DNA of 64,000 nt. It comes from Paraburkholderia edwinii. GTDB lineage: Bacteria; Pseudomonadota; Gammaproteobacteria; Burkholderiales; Burkholderiaceae. The translations under genes and the position numbers were made by a program. Under the pieces are notes generated by a model. It was not told the origin of the DNA and did no database searches. It saw nothing but the letters and a program-made list of their open reading frames with translations. Every line of letters begins with the position of its first letter. Position 1 is the first letter of the stretch. The stretch spans positions 4,030,001 to 4,094,000 of the forward strand of contig NZ_CP080095.1 of the NCBI RefSeq assembly GCF_019428685.1, read 5' to 3'. Positions 17,175-28,746 of this stretch are shown one piece after another.

Positions 17175-17618
17175 TCAGCGAGGGATCAGCTCCTCGGTAA
17201 AGCCCATCGCGCGAGCGAGCAGCCCCTGGCTAAAGTAAAAACGCTGCGCGTGCGGCATGTGCAGGCCCGTGTCGAGCACGAACTGGCGACAGCCTTGTTC
17301 CCGTGCGTAATCGCGCGCTGTGGAAAGCAGTCGCGCGCCGATCCCGTGGCTGCGGAAGTCGTGATGCACGACAAGGTCGTCGACAAATACGAAGGTGCCG
17401 TACAGCAGGTTTTCCTGCAGCCGGTAACCAATCGCACCAATCACGCGGTCATTGATCCACGCGGCAGAAAGACGATATCCGCGGTCGCGCTGACGCATCA
17501 CCTGCTGGACAAAGCAGTCGACATCTTTCAGATGCGGACGCAGTTCGGCCATGACCTCATAGCAGGCAGCAATATCGTCGGCCTGCTCGATTGATCGAAT
17601 GTCGATTTCCTGACTCAT
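17175..17618 (-). CDS. GNAT family N-acetyltransferase
   Basis: 147 aa. The ATG at 17618 has GGAG eight bases upstream; a longer frame to 17651 is not needed. The GNAT core is visible: the strand GAIGYRLQENLLYGTFVFVDDLVV, acetyl-CoA loop HHDFRSHGIGARLL (R/Q-x-x-G-x-G/A motif as RSHGIG), and C-terminal strand FVLDTGLHMPHAQRFYFSQG. It acetylates an amine of unknown identity. It is separated from MocR (start 17104) by 70 bases on the same strand. Confidence 0.9.
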   Translation of the reverse strand: MSQEIDIRSIEQADDIAACYEVMAELRPHLKDVDCFVQQVMRQRDRGYRLSAAWINDRVIGAIGYRLQENLLYGTFVFVDDLVVHHDFRSHGIGARLLSTARDYAREQGCRQFVLDTGLHMPHAQRFYFSQGLLARAMGFTEELIPR

Positions 17619-17783
17619 GAAGACTCCGTTGAGGCGAACGACGTAGCGCATTCTGCACGGCTATTCCCGAACGGCTCGTGGTTTGCCTTAGTTAGTTTGG
17701 CAAATTTAACCGGCCTATTCTTCTGCAGGGTGACGGTATGACGGAAGATCCAAGATCGGACTTGTTTTTTGGGCCATGATTGA

Positions 17784-17818
17784 TGCGGCCGCGCTTCGTG
17801 AGGTGAAGCGCGGCCGCA
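17784..17818 (-). terminator. 14-bp perfect hairpin, probable original terminator of the interrupted SnoaL gene
   Basis: TGCGGCCGCGCTTC (17784-17797) pairs perfectly with GAAGCGCGGCCGCA (17805-17818) around a seven-base loop. On the minus strand it lies 28 bases beyond the TAA that the SnoaL gene would use if the IS element were removed (17847-17849). The T-run is poor, as is usual in GC-rich genomes. Confidence 0.6.
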
Positions 17819-17846
17819 CACGGACCGCGTGCTAGCCGGCTGGGTG

Positions 17847-17850
17847 TTAC
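17847..17850 (+). other. IS605 target site / predicted TnpB TAM (TTAC)
   Basis: TTAC immediately flanks the inferred left end of the element. IS608-type transposases insert 3' to TTAC, and TnpB nucleases use the same sequence as the target-adjacent motif. On the minus strand this TTA is the ancestral TAA stop of the SnoaL gene. Confidence 0.55.
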
Positions 17851-17997
17851 TTGCCGGTCGGCGGGCATGCCAGGACGCGCTTGACTCACGCTCGCCGAAA
17901 CGTCTGCAATCAGATCGCTTTGAGCAAGTGCGCGGCAACCCTCTCCCTTCAGGGGGAGAAAGGATAGCGGGGACGCCAGCGGCGTCCTTCCAGGGCC

Positions 17998-18426
17998 TTA
18001 GTGCGGCGTCTGCTGCTGCTCGATGTAGCGGCGTATCACGTCGATTGGAGCGCCGCCGCACGAGCCCGCAAAATAGGACGGCGACCATAGCGCACCGCCC
18101 CACAGCTTGCGCCGGATGCCCGGATAGTTCTTCTGGCGAATCATCCGGCTCGAAACACCCTTCAGGCTATTCACGAGCGCCGAAACGGCGACCTTCGGCG
18201 GATAGTTTACGAGCAGATGCACGTGGTCGTGCTCGCCGTCGAACTCAACGAGTTCCGCTTCGAAGTCGCGGCAGACGTTCGCGAAGATCACGCGCAGTTC
18301 ATCGATCACTTCGCCAGTGAAGACCCCGCGACGGTATTTCGTAACGAAGACCAAATGCACGTGCATCATAAAGACGCAATGCCTTCCATGCCTCAAGTCG
18401 GGGTCCGTGCTGCGTGGACGGCCCAT
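17998..18426 (-). CDS. tnpA: IS200/IS605 Y1 transposase TnpA
   Basis: 142 aa, the normal length. The catalytic HUH motif is H68-V-H70 in HDHVHLLVNYPP, and the single catalytic Tyr is Y134 in DVIRRYIEQQQ. An N-terminal strand HVHLVFVTKYRRGVF is also family-typical. AAGGGGAAATC precedes the ATG. It cuts and joins single-stranded element ends. It appears complete, so the element may still move. It is divergent from tnpB with 48 bases between starts. The very long open frame on this strand, up to 19569, is antisense to tnpB and not a fusion. Confidence 0.95.
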   Translation of the reverse strand: MGRPRSTDPDLRHGRHCVFMMHVHLVFVTKYRRGVFTGEVIDELRVIFANVCRDFEAELVEFDGEHDHVHLLVNYPPKVAVSALVNSLKGVSSRMIRQKNYPGIRRKLWGGALWSPSYFAGSCGGAPIDVIRRYIEQQQTPH

Positions 18427-18474
18427 GATTTCCCCTTGCGGTAGTTTCAAAGGCCAAAATATACTACGGCCACC

Positions 18475-19686
18475 ATGCAACGACTCCAGGCCTTCCGATT
18501 CGAACTCATGCCGACCGGCGAGCAGGCGCGCAAGATGCGCCAGTTCTCGGGCGCGTGCCGGTTCGTCTATAACAAGGCGCTGGCGTTGCAGCAGGAAAAT
18601 CACAAGGCTGGCGGGAAGTTCATCGGCGGCTTTGCGATGAAGAAGCGCTTCACCGAATGGCGCAGCAGTGCGCAGACGCCGTGGCTTTCGGATGCGCCCC
18701 GCCATCCCTGCGACGAGGCAATACTCGCGCTCGACCGCGCCTTCAAAAACTTCTTCGAAGGCCGCATGTCGTACCCGCGTTTCAAGCGCAAGGGTCAGCG
18801 CGACGGCTTCACGTACCCCGACAGGAAACAGATCAGGCTCGACCGCGAGAACGGCCGCGTATTCATGCCGAAGCTCGGATACGTGCGATACCGCAGCAGC
18901 CGCGACGTGCCCGGCGAAGTCCGCAGCGCGACCGTATCGCTGCGCGCGGGCAAGTGGTACGTGTCCATCCTCACGGCGCGCGAGGTAGATGCGCCGGTTC
19001 CGCAAGGCCCGGCAGTCGGTATCGACGTGGGCGTGGCGCGCTTCGCCACCATGAGCGACGGCACGTATATCGCGCCGCTCGCCAGCTTCAGGAAACACGA
19101 GCAGAGGCTCGCGAAGCATCAGCGCCGCATGGCCCGAAAGGTCAAAGGCAGCAGCAACTGGAAGAAAGCGAAGTCCCGCATTCAGCGCATCCATGCGCGC
19201 ATCGTGGACGCTCGCGCAGACTTTCTGCACAAGGCTTCGAACAGCATCAGCAAAAACCACGCAATGATCGCCGTCGAAGACCTGAAAGTCCGCAACATGA
19301 CGAAGTCGGCCAGTGGCACGGTCGCAGCGCCGGGGCGCAATGTCCGCGCGAAGTCGGGGCTCAACAGGTCCATCCTGGATCAGGGATGGGGCGAGTTCCG
19401 TCGCCAGCTGGAATATAAGACGGCGTGGCGCGGCGGCTATTTCGTCGCCGTAGACCCGAAGAACACGAGCAGGACGTGCCCATGCTGCGGCCATATCTCG
19501 GCCGGGAATCGCAAGACACAGGCGCTTTTCGCCTGTATCAGGTGCGGGCACGAAGCGAATGCCGACCACGTCGGCGCACTCAACGTTTTAGCGGCAGGAC
19601 ATGCCGTCATTGCCTGTGGAGGGATGGCGCAGTCGGGCCGCCCGTCGAAGCAGGAGCCCACCGAAGCGCAAGCCCTCGCGGCCTAA
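18475..19686 (+). CDS. tnpB: TnpB RNA-guided endonuclease (OrfB, IS605 family)
   Basis: 403 aa. The RuvC-like triad is intact: D184 (GIDVGVARF), E268 (AVEDLKVRN) and D364 (NADHVGALN). The zinc ribbon is C335/C338 and C354/C357 (CPCC...CIRC). The N-terminal REC/wedge region starts with [17 protein letters not shown] and [11 protein letters not shown]. TnpB uses a right-end-derived omega RNA to cleave DNA next to the TAM, which favours retention of the element. Nothing is truncated, and the last codons run into the right-end structure. It is very likely active, judging by its motifs. Confidence 0.95.
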   Translation: MQRLQAFRFELMPTGEQARKMRQFSGACRFVYNKALALQQENHKAGGKFIGGFAMKKRFTEWRSSAQTPWLSDAPRHPCDEAILALDRAFKNFFEGRMSYPRFKRKGQRDGFTYPDRKQIRLDRENGRVFMPKLGYVRYRSSRDVPGEVRSATVSLRAGKWYVSILTAREVDAPVPQGPAVGIDVGVARFATMSDGTYIAPLASFRKHEQRLAKHQRRMARKVKGSSNWKKAKSRIQRIHARIVDARADFLHKASNSISKNHAMIAVEDLKVRNMTKSASGTVAAPGRNVRAKSGLNRSILDQGWGEFRRQLEYKTAWRGGYFVAVDPKNTSRTCPCCGHISAGNRKTQALFACIRCGHEANADHVGALNVLAAGHAVIACGGMAQSGRPSKQEPTEAQALAA

Positions 19687-19746
19687 GCGCAGTAGGCATT
19701 CTCGGCCTTCAGGCCGGGGAGGATGTCAACAAGCCCAATTGCGTGA
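19600..19746 (+). ncRNA. predicted omega RNA (reRNA) with guide from host flank
   Basis: By analogy with characterised TnpB systems, the RNA scaffold comes from the tnpB 3' end plus the right-end hairpin (19703-19716), and its guide is the host sequence starting at 19731 (AAGCCCAATTGCGTGA). The 5' boundary is a guess. The guide matches the 3' end of the SnoaL gene, so an unoccupied copy of this site, preceded by TTAC, would be the target. Confidence 0.45.
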
Positions 19747-20164
19747 GCGCAGTGACCCCGTCGTCGAGACCGATCTCTTCGGCGATCTTCCCGTCCTTCA
19801 AACGCAGCACTGTCGTGCCGGTGAAGTGCATCTTGCGGCCCGATGCCGCGGGCAGCATGCCCGCGCGAAAATCCGTGAATGCCGAACCGGTATGCGTGCC
19901 GCCGCCCTCCCATTGACCAACCACGTAGTCGCCCTCGGCGATCAGGTCCGCGACGCCCCAAAAGTTGAGATCAGGAAAGGCCGCACGGAAATCGGTCATA
20001 AACGACTTGATGTCCTCGCGGCCGCGGCGCGGATCGTGCAGCGAATATTTGAGCAGCATGTCCGGCGCCGCGATCTCGTCGACGATGCTCAAGTCGCACT
20101 GCTCGCCCCAGAAGCGCGTGAACCAGCGGCCCACGATTGCCTTGTTGTCCTGTTCCTTCGACAT
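19709..20164 (-). CDS. SnoaL-like protein with IS-altered C-terminus
   Basis: 151 aa from the ATG at 20164, which has AAGGAG six bases upstream (the longer frame begins with a TTG). SnoaL/ester-cyclase features: IVGRWFTRFWGEQCDLSIVD, HDPRRGREDIKSFM, FPDLNFWGVADLIAEGDYVV, and the HFTGTTVLRLKDGKIAEE strand pair. The host-coded part ends at QLGL; the last six residues (LTSSPA) and the TGA stop come from the IS605 right end. Without the element the gene would end QLGL-TAA. The change is only a short tail, so the protein may still work, but its terminator is now 1.9 kb away. Confidence 0.85.
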   Translation of the reverse strand: MSKEQDNKAIVGRWFTRFWGEQCDLSIVDEIAAPDMLLKYSLHDPRRGREDIKSFMTDFRAAFPDLNFWGVADLIAEGDYVVGQWEGGGTHTGSAFTDFRAGMLPAASGRKMHFTGTTVLRLKDGKIAEEIGLDDGVTALTQLGLLTSSPA

Positions 20165-20401
20165 GTTCAACTCCTTGCTGATTTCGATGGCCGGCGAAGC
20201 GGAATTGCTTCACCTGGAACCCACGTTATCAGCCGGGATGCCGCGCTGATATCCGTTTCTTGCGGTGAAATCTTGCGTGTGCGGTAGTGCAGCGGCGAGG
20301 CTCGAAGCGCACGGCTAGCGTCGATTGACGTAGCAAGAGACGGGGTTTTTTCCGTTGACTAACTAACTAGCATGACTCGAATGACAAACGAGGATCGACC
20401 C

Positions 20402-20956
20402 ATGCAACTGTCTCTAAGCCATCTGCAATCGCCGCTCGGCGACATGCTGCTCGCCACCGATGCGCAGCAAACGATCCGTGCGCTCGAATTCGCCGATCAC
20501 CAGGCGCATTTTCGCCGCTGCCTGCGCGAGCATTGCGGCAGCGTCGAACTCACCGACGCACCGGCGCCGGCCGCCGTCGCGCAGGCGCTTGCCCGCTACT
20601 TCGCGGGCGAACTGAATGCGCTCGACAGGCTGCCGACGGTCACCGCCGGCTCGACGCTGCAGCGCCGCGTATGGGCGGCGTTGCGTGAGATACCGGCCGG
20701 CACCACGACGACTTACGGCAAGCTCGCGAAGCAATTGGGCTTCGACGATCCGCGTGCGGCTATCGATATCGGTGCGGCCAACGGCGCGAATCCGATTGCG
20801 ATCGTCGTACCGTGTCATCGCGTCATTGCAAGCAACGGCGAACTCAAGGGCTATGCGTGGGGCCTGCAGCGTAAGCGCTGGCTGCTCGAACATGAAAAGG
20901 CGATCGCGCCCAGGGCCGATGGCGGTTCGCCGACGGCAACGCTTCCGGGATTTTGA
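20402..20956 (+). CDS. ogt: methylated-DNA-[protein]-cysteine S-methyltransferase
   Basis: 184 aa; the ATG at 20402 has GAGG upstream, an earlier in-frame ATG at 20372 does not. The acceptor Cys138 lies in the invariant PCHRV motif (IVVPCHRVIASNGELKGYAW). The preceding region holds the HTH with the Arg finger (GTTTTYGKLAKQLG...ANGANPI). It removes alkyl groups from O6-alkylguanine in a suicide reaction. It lacks the AdaA metal-binding domain, so it is the Ogt rather than the Ada type. Monocistronic. Confidence 0.95.
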   Translation: MQLSLSHLQSPLGDMLLATDAQQTIRALEFADHQAHFRRCLREHCGSVELTDAPAPAAVAQALARYFAGELNALDRLPTVTAGSTLQRRVWAALREIPAGTTTTYGKLAKQLGFDDPRAAIDIGAANGANPIAIVVPCHRVIASNGELKGYAWGLQRKRWLLEHEKAIAPRADGGSPTATLPGF

Positions 20957-21170
20957 TGCGCCGCGAGAACACATGTAACGACAGCACATGTAACGGCTGA
21001 TGAAAGCACCCGCGTGTGCGAGGTAAACCCTTCGAACATCTGGTTGCCTTGCGCACTGCCGGCACCTACATTGTTTAGAGATCGCCGCCAAAGTCTTTTG
21101 CTTCCCACCGCTATCGCGCGCGCTTGCGCATCGTCATGGTCGAGTTCATTCAGCCGTTACGGAGGAATGC

Positions 21171-23909
<2,739 letters not shown>

Positions 23910-24174
23910 GCCGTTCGCGTAAGCGCTGCCCCTCGCCAGACCTGACACCGCGCCACCCTCGAATTCATTTTGCCGACGGCGTCCGTTGCGAACGGACGTT
24001 CGTTGCGGCTTCGCGCCTTTCAAAATCCCGCTGCAAAGCTTCCACTTCTCAACGCAATCCAGCCCCTTTTTTCTGGTAGTTAAACCGCAAATTGCCTGTC
24101 GGCTGCCATTTCTATCGCGTTATGGTCATTTTCTTCGCATTACAGGCCATCATTTCGCCTTCAAATTTTTACAG
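23910..24174. other. intergenic region upstream of the TonB receptor
   Basis: 265 bases with no gene. AT content rises sharply after 24060 towards the Fur-type promoter at 24175. I see no terminator stem for the glycosidase gene. Confidence 0.4.
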
Positions 24175-24204
24175 TTGCAAATGACAACGATTCGCAACTA
24201 GAAT
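24175..24204 (+). promoter_or_regulatory. sigma-70 promoter with candidate Fur box
   Basis: TTGCAA (24175-24180), an 18-base spacer and TAGAAT (24199-24204) form a good promoter. The spacer contains GCAAATGACAACGATTCGC (24177-24195), an imperfect palindrome close to the Fur consensus (about 15 of 19 positions against GCAAATGAGAATCATTTGC). Iron-Fur bound here would cover the -35 to -10 region and repress the TonB receptor. Confidence 0.65.
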
Positions 24205-24289
24205 GCGGTCTCAATTTTTACGGAAACATTCCGTAACTTTCCGCGCCCCCGCGCGGACCGCATTCGATGAGCGAAGGAACCGGGAAATC

Positions 24290-26425
24290 ATGGCTTTAGC
24301 TGGATTACGCTGCGCACCGATTGGAAAACTGACTCCTTACGCGGCAGCGGCCGCCATTCTGTTCTTCGCCATGCCGGGCGGCGCCTTTGCGGACGACGTC
24401 ACGCCCCAGAAGGAAGCCACCGGCTCGAAAGACGACAAAACGACGGTACTCGATCCGATCTCGGTGTCGGGCGACTGGCTCGGCTCCGGCCTGCAGAACA
24501 GCGTGAAGACATTCGCGGGCGCGCGCGACATCGTCGACAGGAAAGAGATCGAGCAAAGCGGCGCGACCAGCATCGGTGACGTGATGCGGCGCATTCCGGG
24601 CGTGCAGGCGACCAACAACTCGGGCACCGCGGGCAGTTCGATTTCGTTGAGCATTGGCGTGCGCGGCCTGACCGGACGCTACACGCCGCGCTCAACGGTG
24701 CTGCTCGACGGCATACCGCTCGCGTTTGCGCCGTACGGCCAGCCGCAGCTTTCGTTTGCGCCGGTGAGCCTCGGCAATATCGAATCGATCGACGTCGTGC
24801 GTAGCGGCGGCTCGGTGCGTTACGGGCCGCAGAACGTCGGCGGCGTGATCAACTTCGAAACGCGCTCGATTCCGAACAAAGCCGGTTTGACCGCCGATGC
24901 TTCGGTGCGCGAAAACATCTACACCGAAGGCGGCGGCGCCAATACGCAATACAACACGTTCCTCGGCACGCAACTCGACAATGGTCTCGGCGTCGCGCTG
25001 CTCTACTCCGGCCAGCAGGGCCGCGACTGGCGCGAAGGCAGCAGGGACTGGTACAACGATCTGCAGCTCAAGTACCGCTACGAACTGACGCCGACATCCG
25101 AGATTTACGGCAAGTTCTCATACTACGACGTGAAGTCGCGCACGCCGGGCGGCCTCACGGTCGCGCAGTTCAATCAGGATCCGTTCCAGAACACACGGCC
25201 GACCGACTTCTGGCAAGGCGATCGCAAGGCGTTCGATATCGGTTACCTGAACACGATTTCGTCGACGCAGGAATTCGAAATCCGCACCTTCTACAACGAG
25301 AGCTACCGCAACAGCGTGCTGATCAATTCGACAGCCACGCAATTGCAGCACCAGCCGCGCAATTACTCGGTGTTCGGTATCGAACCGCGCTTCACGCAGC
25401 GTTTGCGCGTCGGACCGACCACCAATGACGTGACGGTCGGTTACCGCTATGTGCGCGAACGCGGCGACGACGCGAGCTTCAACCAGTCGATCGCAACCGG
25501 ACTCAACGGACCGAGCGCGAAATTCGACAATTCGACCGATGCGAGCGCCGTGTATATCGACGACCGCATTGCATACGAGCGCTGGCGCATCACGCCGGGC
25601 ATCCGCTTCGAGCATATCGAATCGTCGCGTATCGAGGACGCGACCAACCGGTCATTCGACAACAACAACAACCGCGGGCTGCCCGCGATCAGCGTCGCGT
25701 ATCTGCTGACGCCGGCGCTGACACTGTTCACCGACTACGACACCTCGTTCGGTCCCGTGCAGAACCTGCAGCTCAATTCGCTATCGGCGACGAACCCGCT
25801 GCAGCCGGAAGTCGCGAAGACCTATGAAGTGGGCGCGCGCTGGTCGAGCCGCAACCTGCATGCCGAAGTGACGGCATTCAACCTGCACTTCGATAACCAG
25901 ATCGAACAGATCGCGGGCACGCAGCCACCGCTGTTCCAGAACGTCGGCGAGACGCGCCACCAGGGCGTCGAAACGGCGATCGACTATCAGTTCAGCGAAG
26001 ATAGCGTGCTGCGCGGCTTCGATGCTTACGCGAACTTCACGTATACGAAGGCGATTCAGCTACAAGGCATCAATGCCGGCAAGGACGTGCCGTTCTATTC
26101 GCGCATCACCGATACGATGGGACTGCGCTATACGCTCAACGCGTGGACTTTCAATGTGTCGACGACGCACCAGAGCTCACAGTATTCCGATGCCGCGAAT
26201 ACGGTGGCCGAAACGCCCGATGCGCGCGTGGGACGGGTGCCGGGCTTCCGCGTCTGGGATCTGCAAGCCGACTGGAAAATTCCGAACTGGAAAGGCAGCG
26301 ATCTCGCGGTCGGCATTAACAATGTCGCCGATAAGCGGTACTACACGCGGAATGTGGACGGCAACGCCGGGCGAATGGTCGGTGCGCCGCGGATGGTTTA
26401 TGTGCAGGCACACCTTGTTTACTAA
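24290..26425 (+). CDS. TonB-dependent iron-complex outer-membrane receptor (FecA-like, no signalling domain)
   Basis: 711 aa; the ATG at 24290 has GGAACCGGGAAAT upstream and starts a good signal peptide ending GGAFA. A TonB-box-like TTVLDPISVSG follows almost at once, so the N-terminal STN signalling domain of true FecA is absent. The plug domain carries DIVDRKEIEQSG, GDVMRRIPGVQ and GVRGLTGRYTPRSTVLLDG. The 22-strand barrel ends in YVQAHLVY with a C-terminal aromatic. It imports a ferric complex, citrate-like or siderophore; the substrate is unproven. The Fur-type promoter and a PepSY gene downstream support iron uptake. Confidence 0.92.
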   Translation: MALAGLRCAPIGKLTPYAAAAAILFFAMPGGAFADDVTPQKEATGSKDDKTTVLDPISVSGDWLGSGLQNSVKTFAGARDIVDRKEIEQSGATSIGDVMRRIPGVQATNNSGTAGSSISLSIGVRGLTGRYTPRSTVLLDGIPLAFAPYGQPQLSFAPVSLGNIESIDVVRSGGSVRYGPQNVGGVINFETRSIPNKAGLTADASVRENIYTEGGGANTQYNTFLGTQLDNGLGVALLYSGQQGRDWREGSRDWYNDLQLKYRYELTPTSEIYGKFSYYDVKSRTPGGLTVAQFNQDPFQNTRPTDFWQGDRKAFDIGYLNTISSTQEFEIRTFYNESYRNSVLINSTATQLQHQPRNYSVFGIEPRFTQRLRVGPTTNDVTVGYRYVRERGDDASFNQSIATGLNGPSAKFDNSTDASAVYIDDRIAYERWRITPGIRFEHIESSRIEDATNRSFDNNNNRGLPAISVAYLLTPALTLFTDYDTSFGPVQNLQLNSLSATNPLQPEVAKTYEVGARWSSRNLHAEVTAFNLHFDNQIEQIAGTQPPLFQNVGETRHQGVETAIDYQFSEDSVLRGFDAYANFTYTKAIQLQGINAGKDVPFYSRITDTMGLRYTLNAWTFNVSTTHQSSQYSDAANTVAETPDARVGRVPGFRVWDLQADWKIPNWKGSDLAVGINNVADKRYYTRNVDGNAGRMVGAPRMVYVQAHLVY

Positions 26426-26493
26426 TGCTTGCTGACGCGGAATGCGGAATGTGAATTTAACGGTGACTTCTTTTCACTTCACGGTGTGCGCGC

Positions 26494-27651
26494 ATGATGC
26501 GACGACTGCGTGATCTCTGGCTTGGCGCGCATCGATGGTTTGCCCTAAGCCTCGGCTGGGTGCTCGGCTTGATGGGGCTCACCGGGGCGTTGCTCGTCAT
26601 AGCGCCGCCGCTCGATGAACAGTTGCATCCGCAACTGTTCAAGGTCGTCACGCACGATGCTTCGGGTATTGCCGACCATCGTGCGACGTTGCCGCTCGAA
26701 GCGATCCGGAGCAGGCTTGGCGCCGAGTTCGGCAAAAAAGCGGGTTTGTCTTTTTTGCCGCCGCGCGAAGCCGACGACAGCCTGTCCGTGCTCGTGCGCG
26801 GCGGCGCGTGGAAAGGCACCGTTTATATCGATCCGCTTAGCGGCGCTGAACTTGGGCGGCGTGGCGAGAACGAAGGCATCGTCAACTTTCTGTTCAAGCT
26901 GCACAGTTCGCTGTTTATGGACGACGTCGGCCGATCGGTGCTTGCCGTCATCGCGCTGTGTTATCTGCTGCTGCTCGTCACAGGTCTGATCCTGTGGTGG
27001 CCGCGCGCCGGACAGTCGGGATGGCGCATCGAGTTGCGCAAAGGTCTGGTTCGCAGCCTCTTCGATTTGCATCGCGTGGCGGGCGCGACGCTTGGCGTGC
27101 TGATCGCGATTTCTGTCGCGACCGGTGTCTATATGGCGTGGCAGCCGCTAAGAGGATTCGTTACGACGCTAAGCGGTGACAAACCGATGCGCGCGCCAGC
27201 GTTGCCTTTGGCGTCGCGCGGCGCCGCTGGCGCGAGGCTGCCGCTCGATACGCTCGTCGATGCGGCGCGCGCGGAGTTTCCGCAAAGCCGCGTTTATCTC
27301 GTGCAAGTGCCGGCTAAAGCGGATCTGCCCGTGCACGTACGGCTGCATGTTCCCGACGATCCGCATCCGAACGGGCGCACATTGGTCTGGGTCGATCCTG
27401 TGACCGGGAAGGTTTTGGCGGCGCAGCGATGGAACAAGCTCGATATCGGGGCGCGAGCCGTGGCGGTCGTTTATCCGCTGCATACCGGGGTGCTTGGCGG
27501 ACCGGTGCTCGAGGGCGTCGTGATGGTGAATGGCGTGACGCTCGCGGGGATGGCGGTGACAGGGTTGTGGCTGTGGTGGCGCCGGCGTGCGATGCGCAGC
27601 GCGCGGCGCGTGAGTCGGGTTGCGGCGGGTGATGGGCGGAATGTGCGTTGA
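26494..27651 (+). CDS. PepSY-associated TM protein (PiuB-like, iron-regulated)
   Basis: 385 aa. TM1 at about 18-38 (ALSLGWVLGLMGLTGALLVI), a periplasmic PepSY part, then a helical pair with FLFKLHSSLFMDDVGRSVLAVIALCYLLLLVTGLILWWPR (TM2), a third TM (ATLGVLIAISVATGVYMAW), a second PepSY-like segment (PVHVRLHVPDDPHPNGRTLVWVDPVTGKVL) and a last TM. His in HRW, KLHSS and HRVAG could ligate heme, as proposed for PepSY-type ferric-siderophore reductases. It lies 68 bases after the TonB receptor, so probably one Fur-controlled operon. Confidence 0.85.
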   Translation: MMRRLRDLWLGAHRWFALSLGWVLGLMGLTGALLVIAPPLDEQLHPQLFKVVTHDASGIADHRATLPLEAIRSRLGAEFGKKAGLSFLPPREADDSLSVLVRGGAWKGTVYIDPLSGAELGRRGENEGIVNFLFKLHSSLFMDDVGRSVLAVIALCYLLLLVTGLILWWPRAGQSGWRIELRKGLVRSLFDLHRVAGATLGVLIAISVATGVYMAWQPLRGFVTTLSGDKPMRAPALPLASRGAAGARLPLDTLVDAARAEFPQSRVYLVQVPAKADLPVHVRLHVPDDPHPNGRTLVWVDPVTGKVLAAQRWNKLDIGARAVAVVYPLHTGVLGGPVLEGVVMVNGVTLAGMAVTGLWLWWRRRAMRSARRVSRVAAGDGRNVR

Positions 27652-27756
27652 TGGCCGAGATCGCTGTGAGGCTGCTTATAGGATGGAAACTTGCAGCGCC
27701 CCAAGCGCTATGTCAGCTCGAATAGCGACGCCCCACAAATCGCTCAACCTGCGCCT

Positions 27757-28524
27757 TTAGCCTCGGGCCGGCATCGAAGCTAAAGCCGACTGCGCCCGCT
27801 GCAGCCATTCGCGATTGTGTTCCTTCGCGTGGCGCGGCCAGTATTTGGCGTCCTGCACGATATCGGCGTACAGGCTGCGCGCCCTTTCCCGGTCCGCCTG
27901 ATCGGCCTGCTTGAGAAGCCAGTCGGCGAACAGACACCGCGGTGCCGCATCGCTTGCGCATTTGAGCGCAGCCTCATAAGCCGCGCGCGTACCGGCCGCG
28001 CCGAGCGCATCGAGCGTGCGCGCGTAAAGCAACGCAGGCTCGCCCTGATTGCGCGCCTGCGGATTGGCTGCGAAAAGGCGCGTCAAAGTAGCCTCCGCGG
28101 CTGAAGCCTGGCCGACCGCGAACTGCGCTTGCGCCAGGCCGAGCAACAGGCCCGGATCGTCGGCAAACGGGCCGTTGGCTGCCGCCTGATACTGTTCGAG
28201 CGCCTCGCCGGCACGGCCGGCCTGAAGCAACGCCGCACCGAGGCGCATTCTGTGCTGCACCGTCGGCGCGCGCTCGAAATCGGCGCGCGCCTCGCGCAAC
28301 GCGCGATCGGGGTCGACCAGTTGCGAGATCGCCCGCGACGCCGCATAGCCGCCGCGCGACTGGCGCATAGCCGGCAGGCAGACGGCAAAGAAATAAACGA
28401 GGCTGCCGAGCAGCGGAAAGGCAAAAAGAATAAAAAGCCAGTAAATATTCTGCCGCGTATGCACGGCGTGGATCGCAAAGCCGATTGCGATAATGACGTG
28501 TAAACCAATTCCGAAATAGGACAT
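27757..28524 (-). CDS. membrane-anchored TPR-like protein
   Basis: 255 aa. Two N-terminal transmembrane helices (about 5-25 and 28-50: IGLHVIIAIGFAIHA, IYWLFILFAFPLLGSLVYFF) resemble the PLDc_N / cardiolipin-synthase-like N-terminal segment. From about 85 the chain is helical tetratricopeptide-like repeats (RMRLGAALLQAGRAGEALEQYQ, LLLGLAQAQFAVGQASAAEATL). No catalytic motif is seen. It may act as a scaffold at the membrane. The ribosome-binding site is weak. Confidence 0.8.
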   Translation of the reverse strand: MSYFGIGLHVIIAIGFAIHAVHTRQNIYWLFILFAFPLLGSLVYFFAVCLPAMRQSRGGYAASRAISQLVDPDRALREARADFERAPTVQHRMRLGAALLQAGRAGEALEQYQAAANGPFADDPGLLLGLAQAQFAVGQASAAEATLTRLFAANPQARNQGEPALLYARTLDALGAAGTRAAYEAALKCASDAAPRCLFADWLLKQADQADRERARSLYADIVQDAKYWPRHAKEHNREWLQRAQSALASMPARG

Positions 28525-28746
28525 AGAGATTCAACTTTGGAGCCCGTCATCGAATGCGACAGGCTCGCGGTGTTGGGACGAGCGTCATTTTACTGCGTTG
28601 CTCCGATGCTGCCAGCGAATAGCCGGCGCGCCGCTCCGCACAATCGTGCGCGCGTCGATGTGCGTTGTCGCTACTCGCGTAGAATAGCCGCTCGCATCCG
28701 GCATGACCCGCCGCCGCATCCATTCATCGCCTCGCTCACCATCCGT

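Larger units (their letters stand above)
17851..19730. mobile_element. IS605-type insertion sequence (about 1.9 kb, intact)
   Basis: One element with divergent tnpA (minus) and tnpB (plus), the original IS605 arrangement. The right end is unmistakable: CGGCC-TTCA-GGCCG hairpin (19703-19716), then GGGGAGGATGTCAAC ending at 19730, with a TCAA cleavage-site match to IS608. The left end is inferred at the TTAC ending 17850; a hairpin (TCTCCC/GGGAGA, near 17944) and a stem GACGCC-AGC-GGCGTC (17973-17987) lie between it and the tnpA stop. No target duplication or inverted repeats are seen, as expected. Precise excision would join TTAC to AAGCCC and restore a host stop codon. Confidence 0.85.

Noticed and set aside
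17998-19569. A 523-codon open frame on the minus strand spanning tnpA and antisense to tnpB
   Set aside because: Only the last 142 codons (from 18426) show IS200 transposase motifs and a ribosome-binding site. The rest is antisense to the intact tnpB and is an artefact of codon bias.
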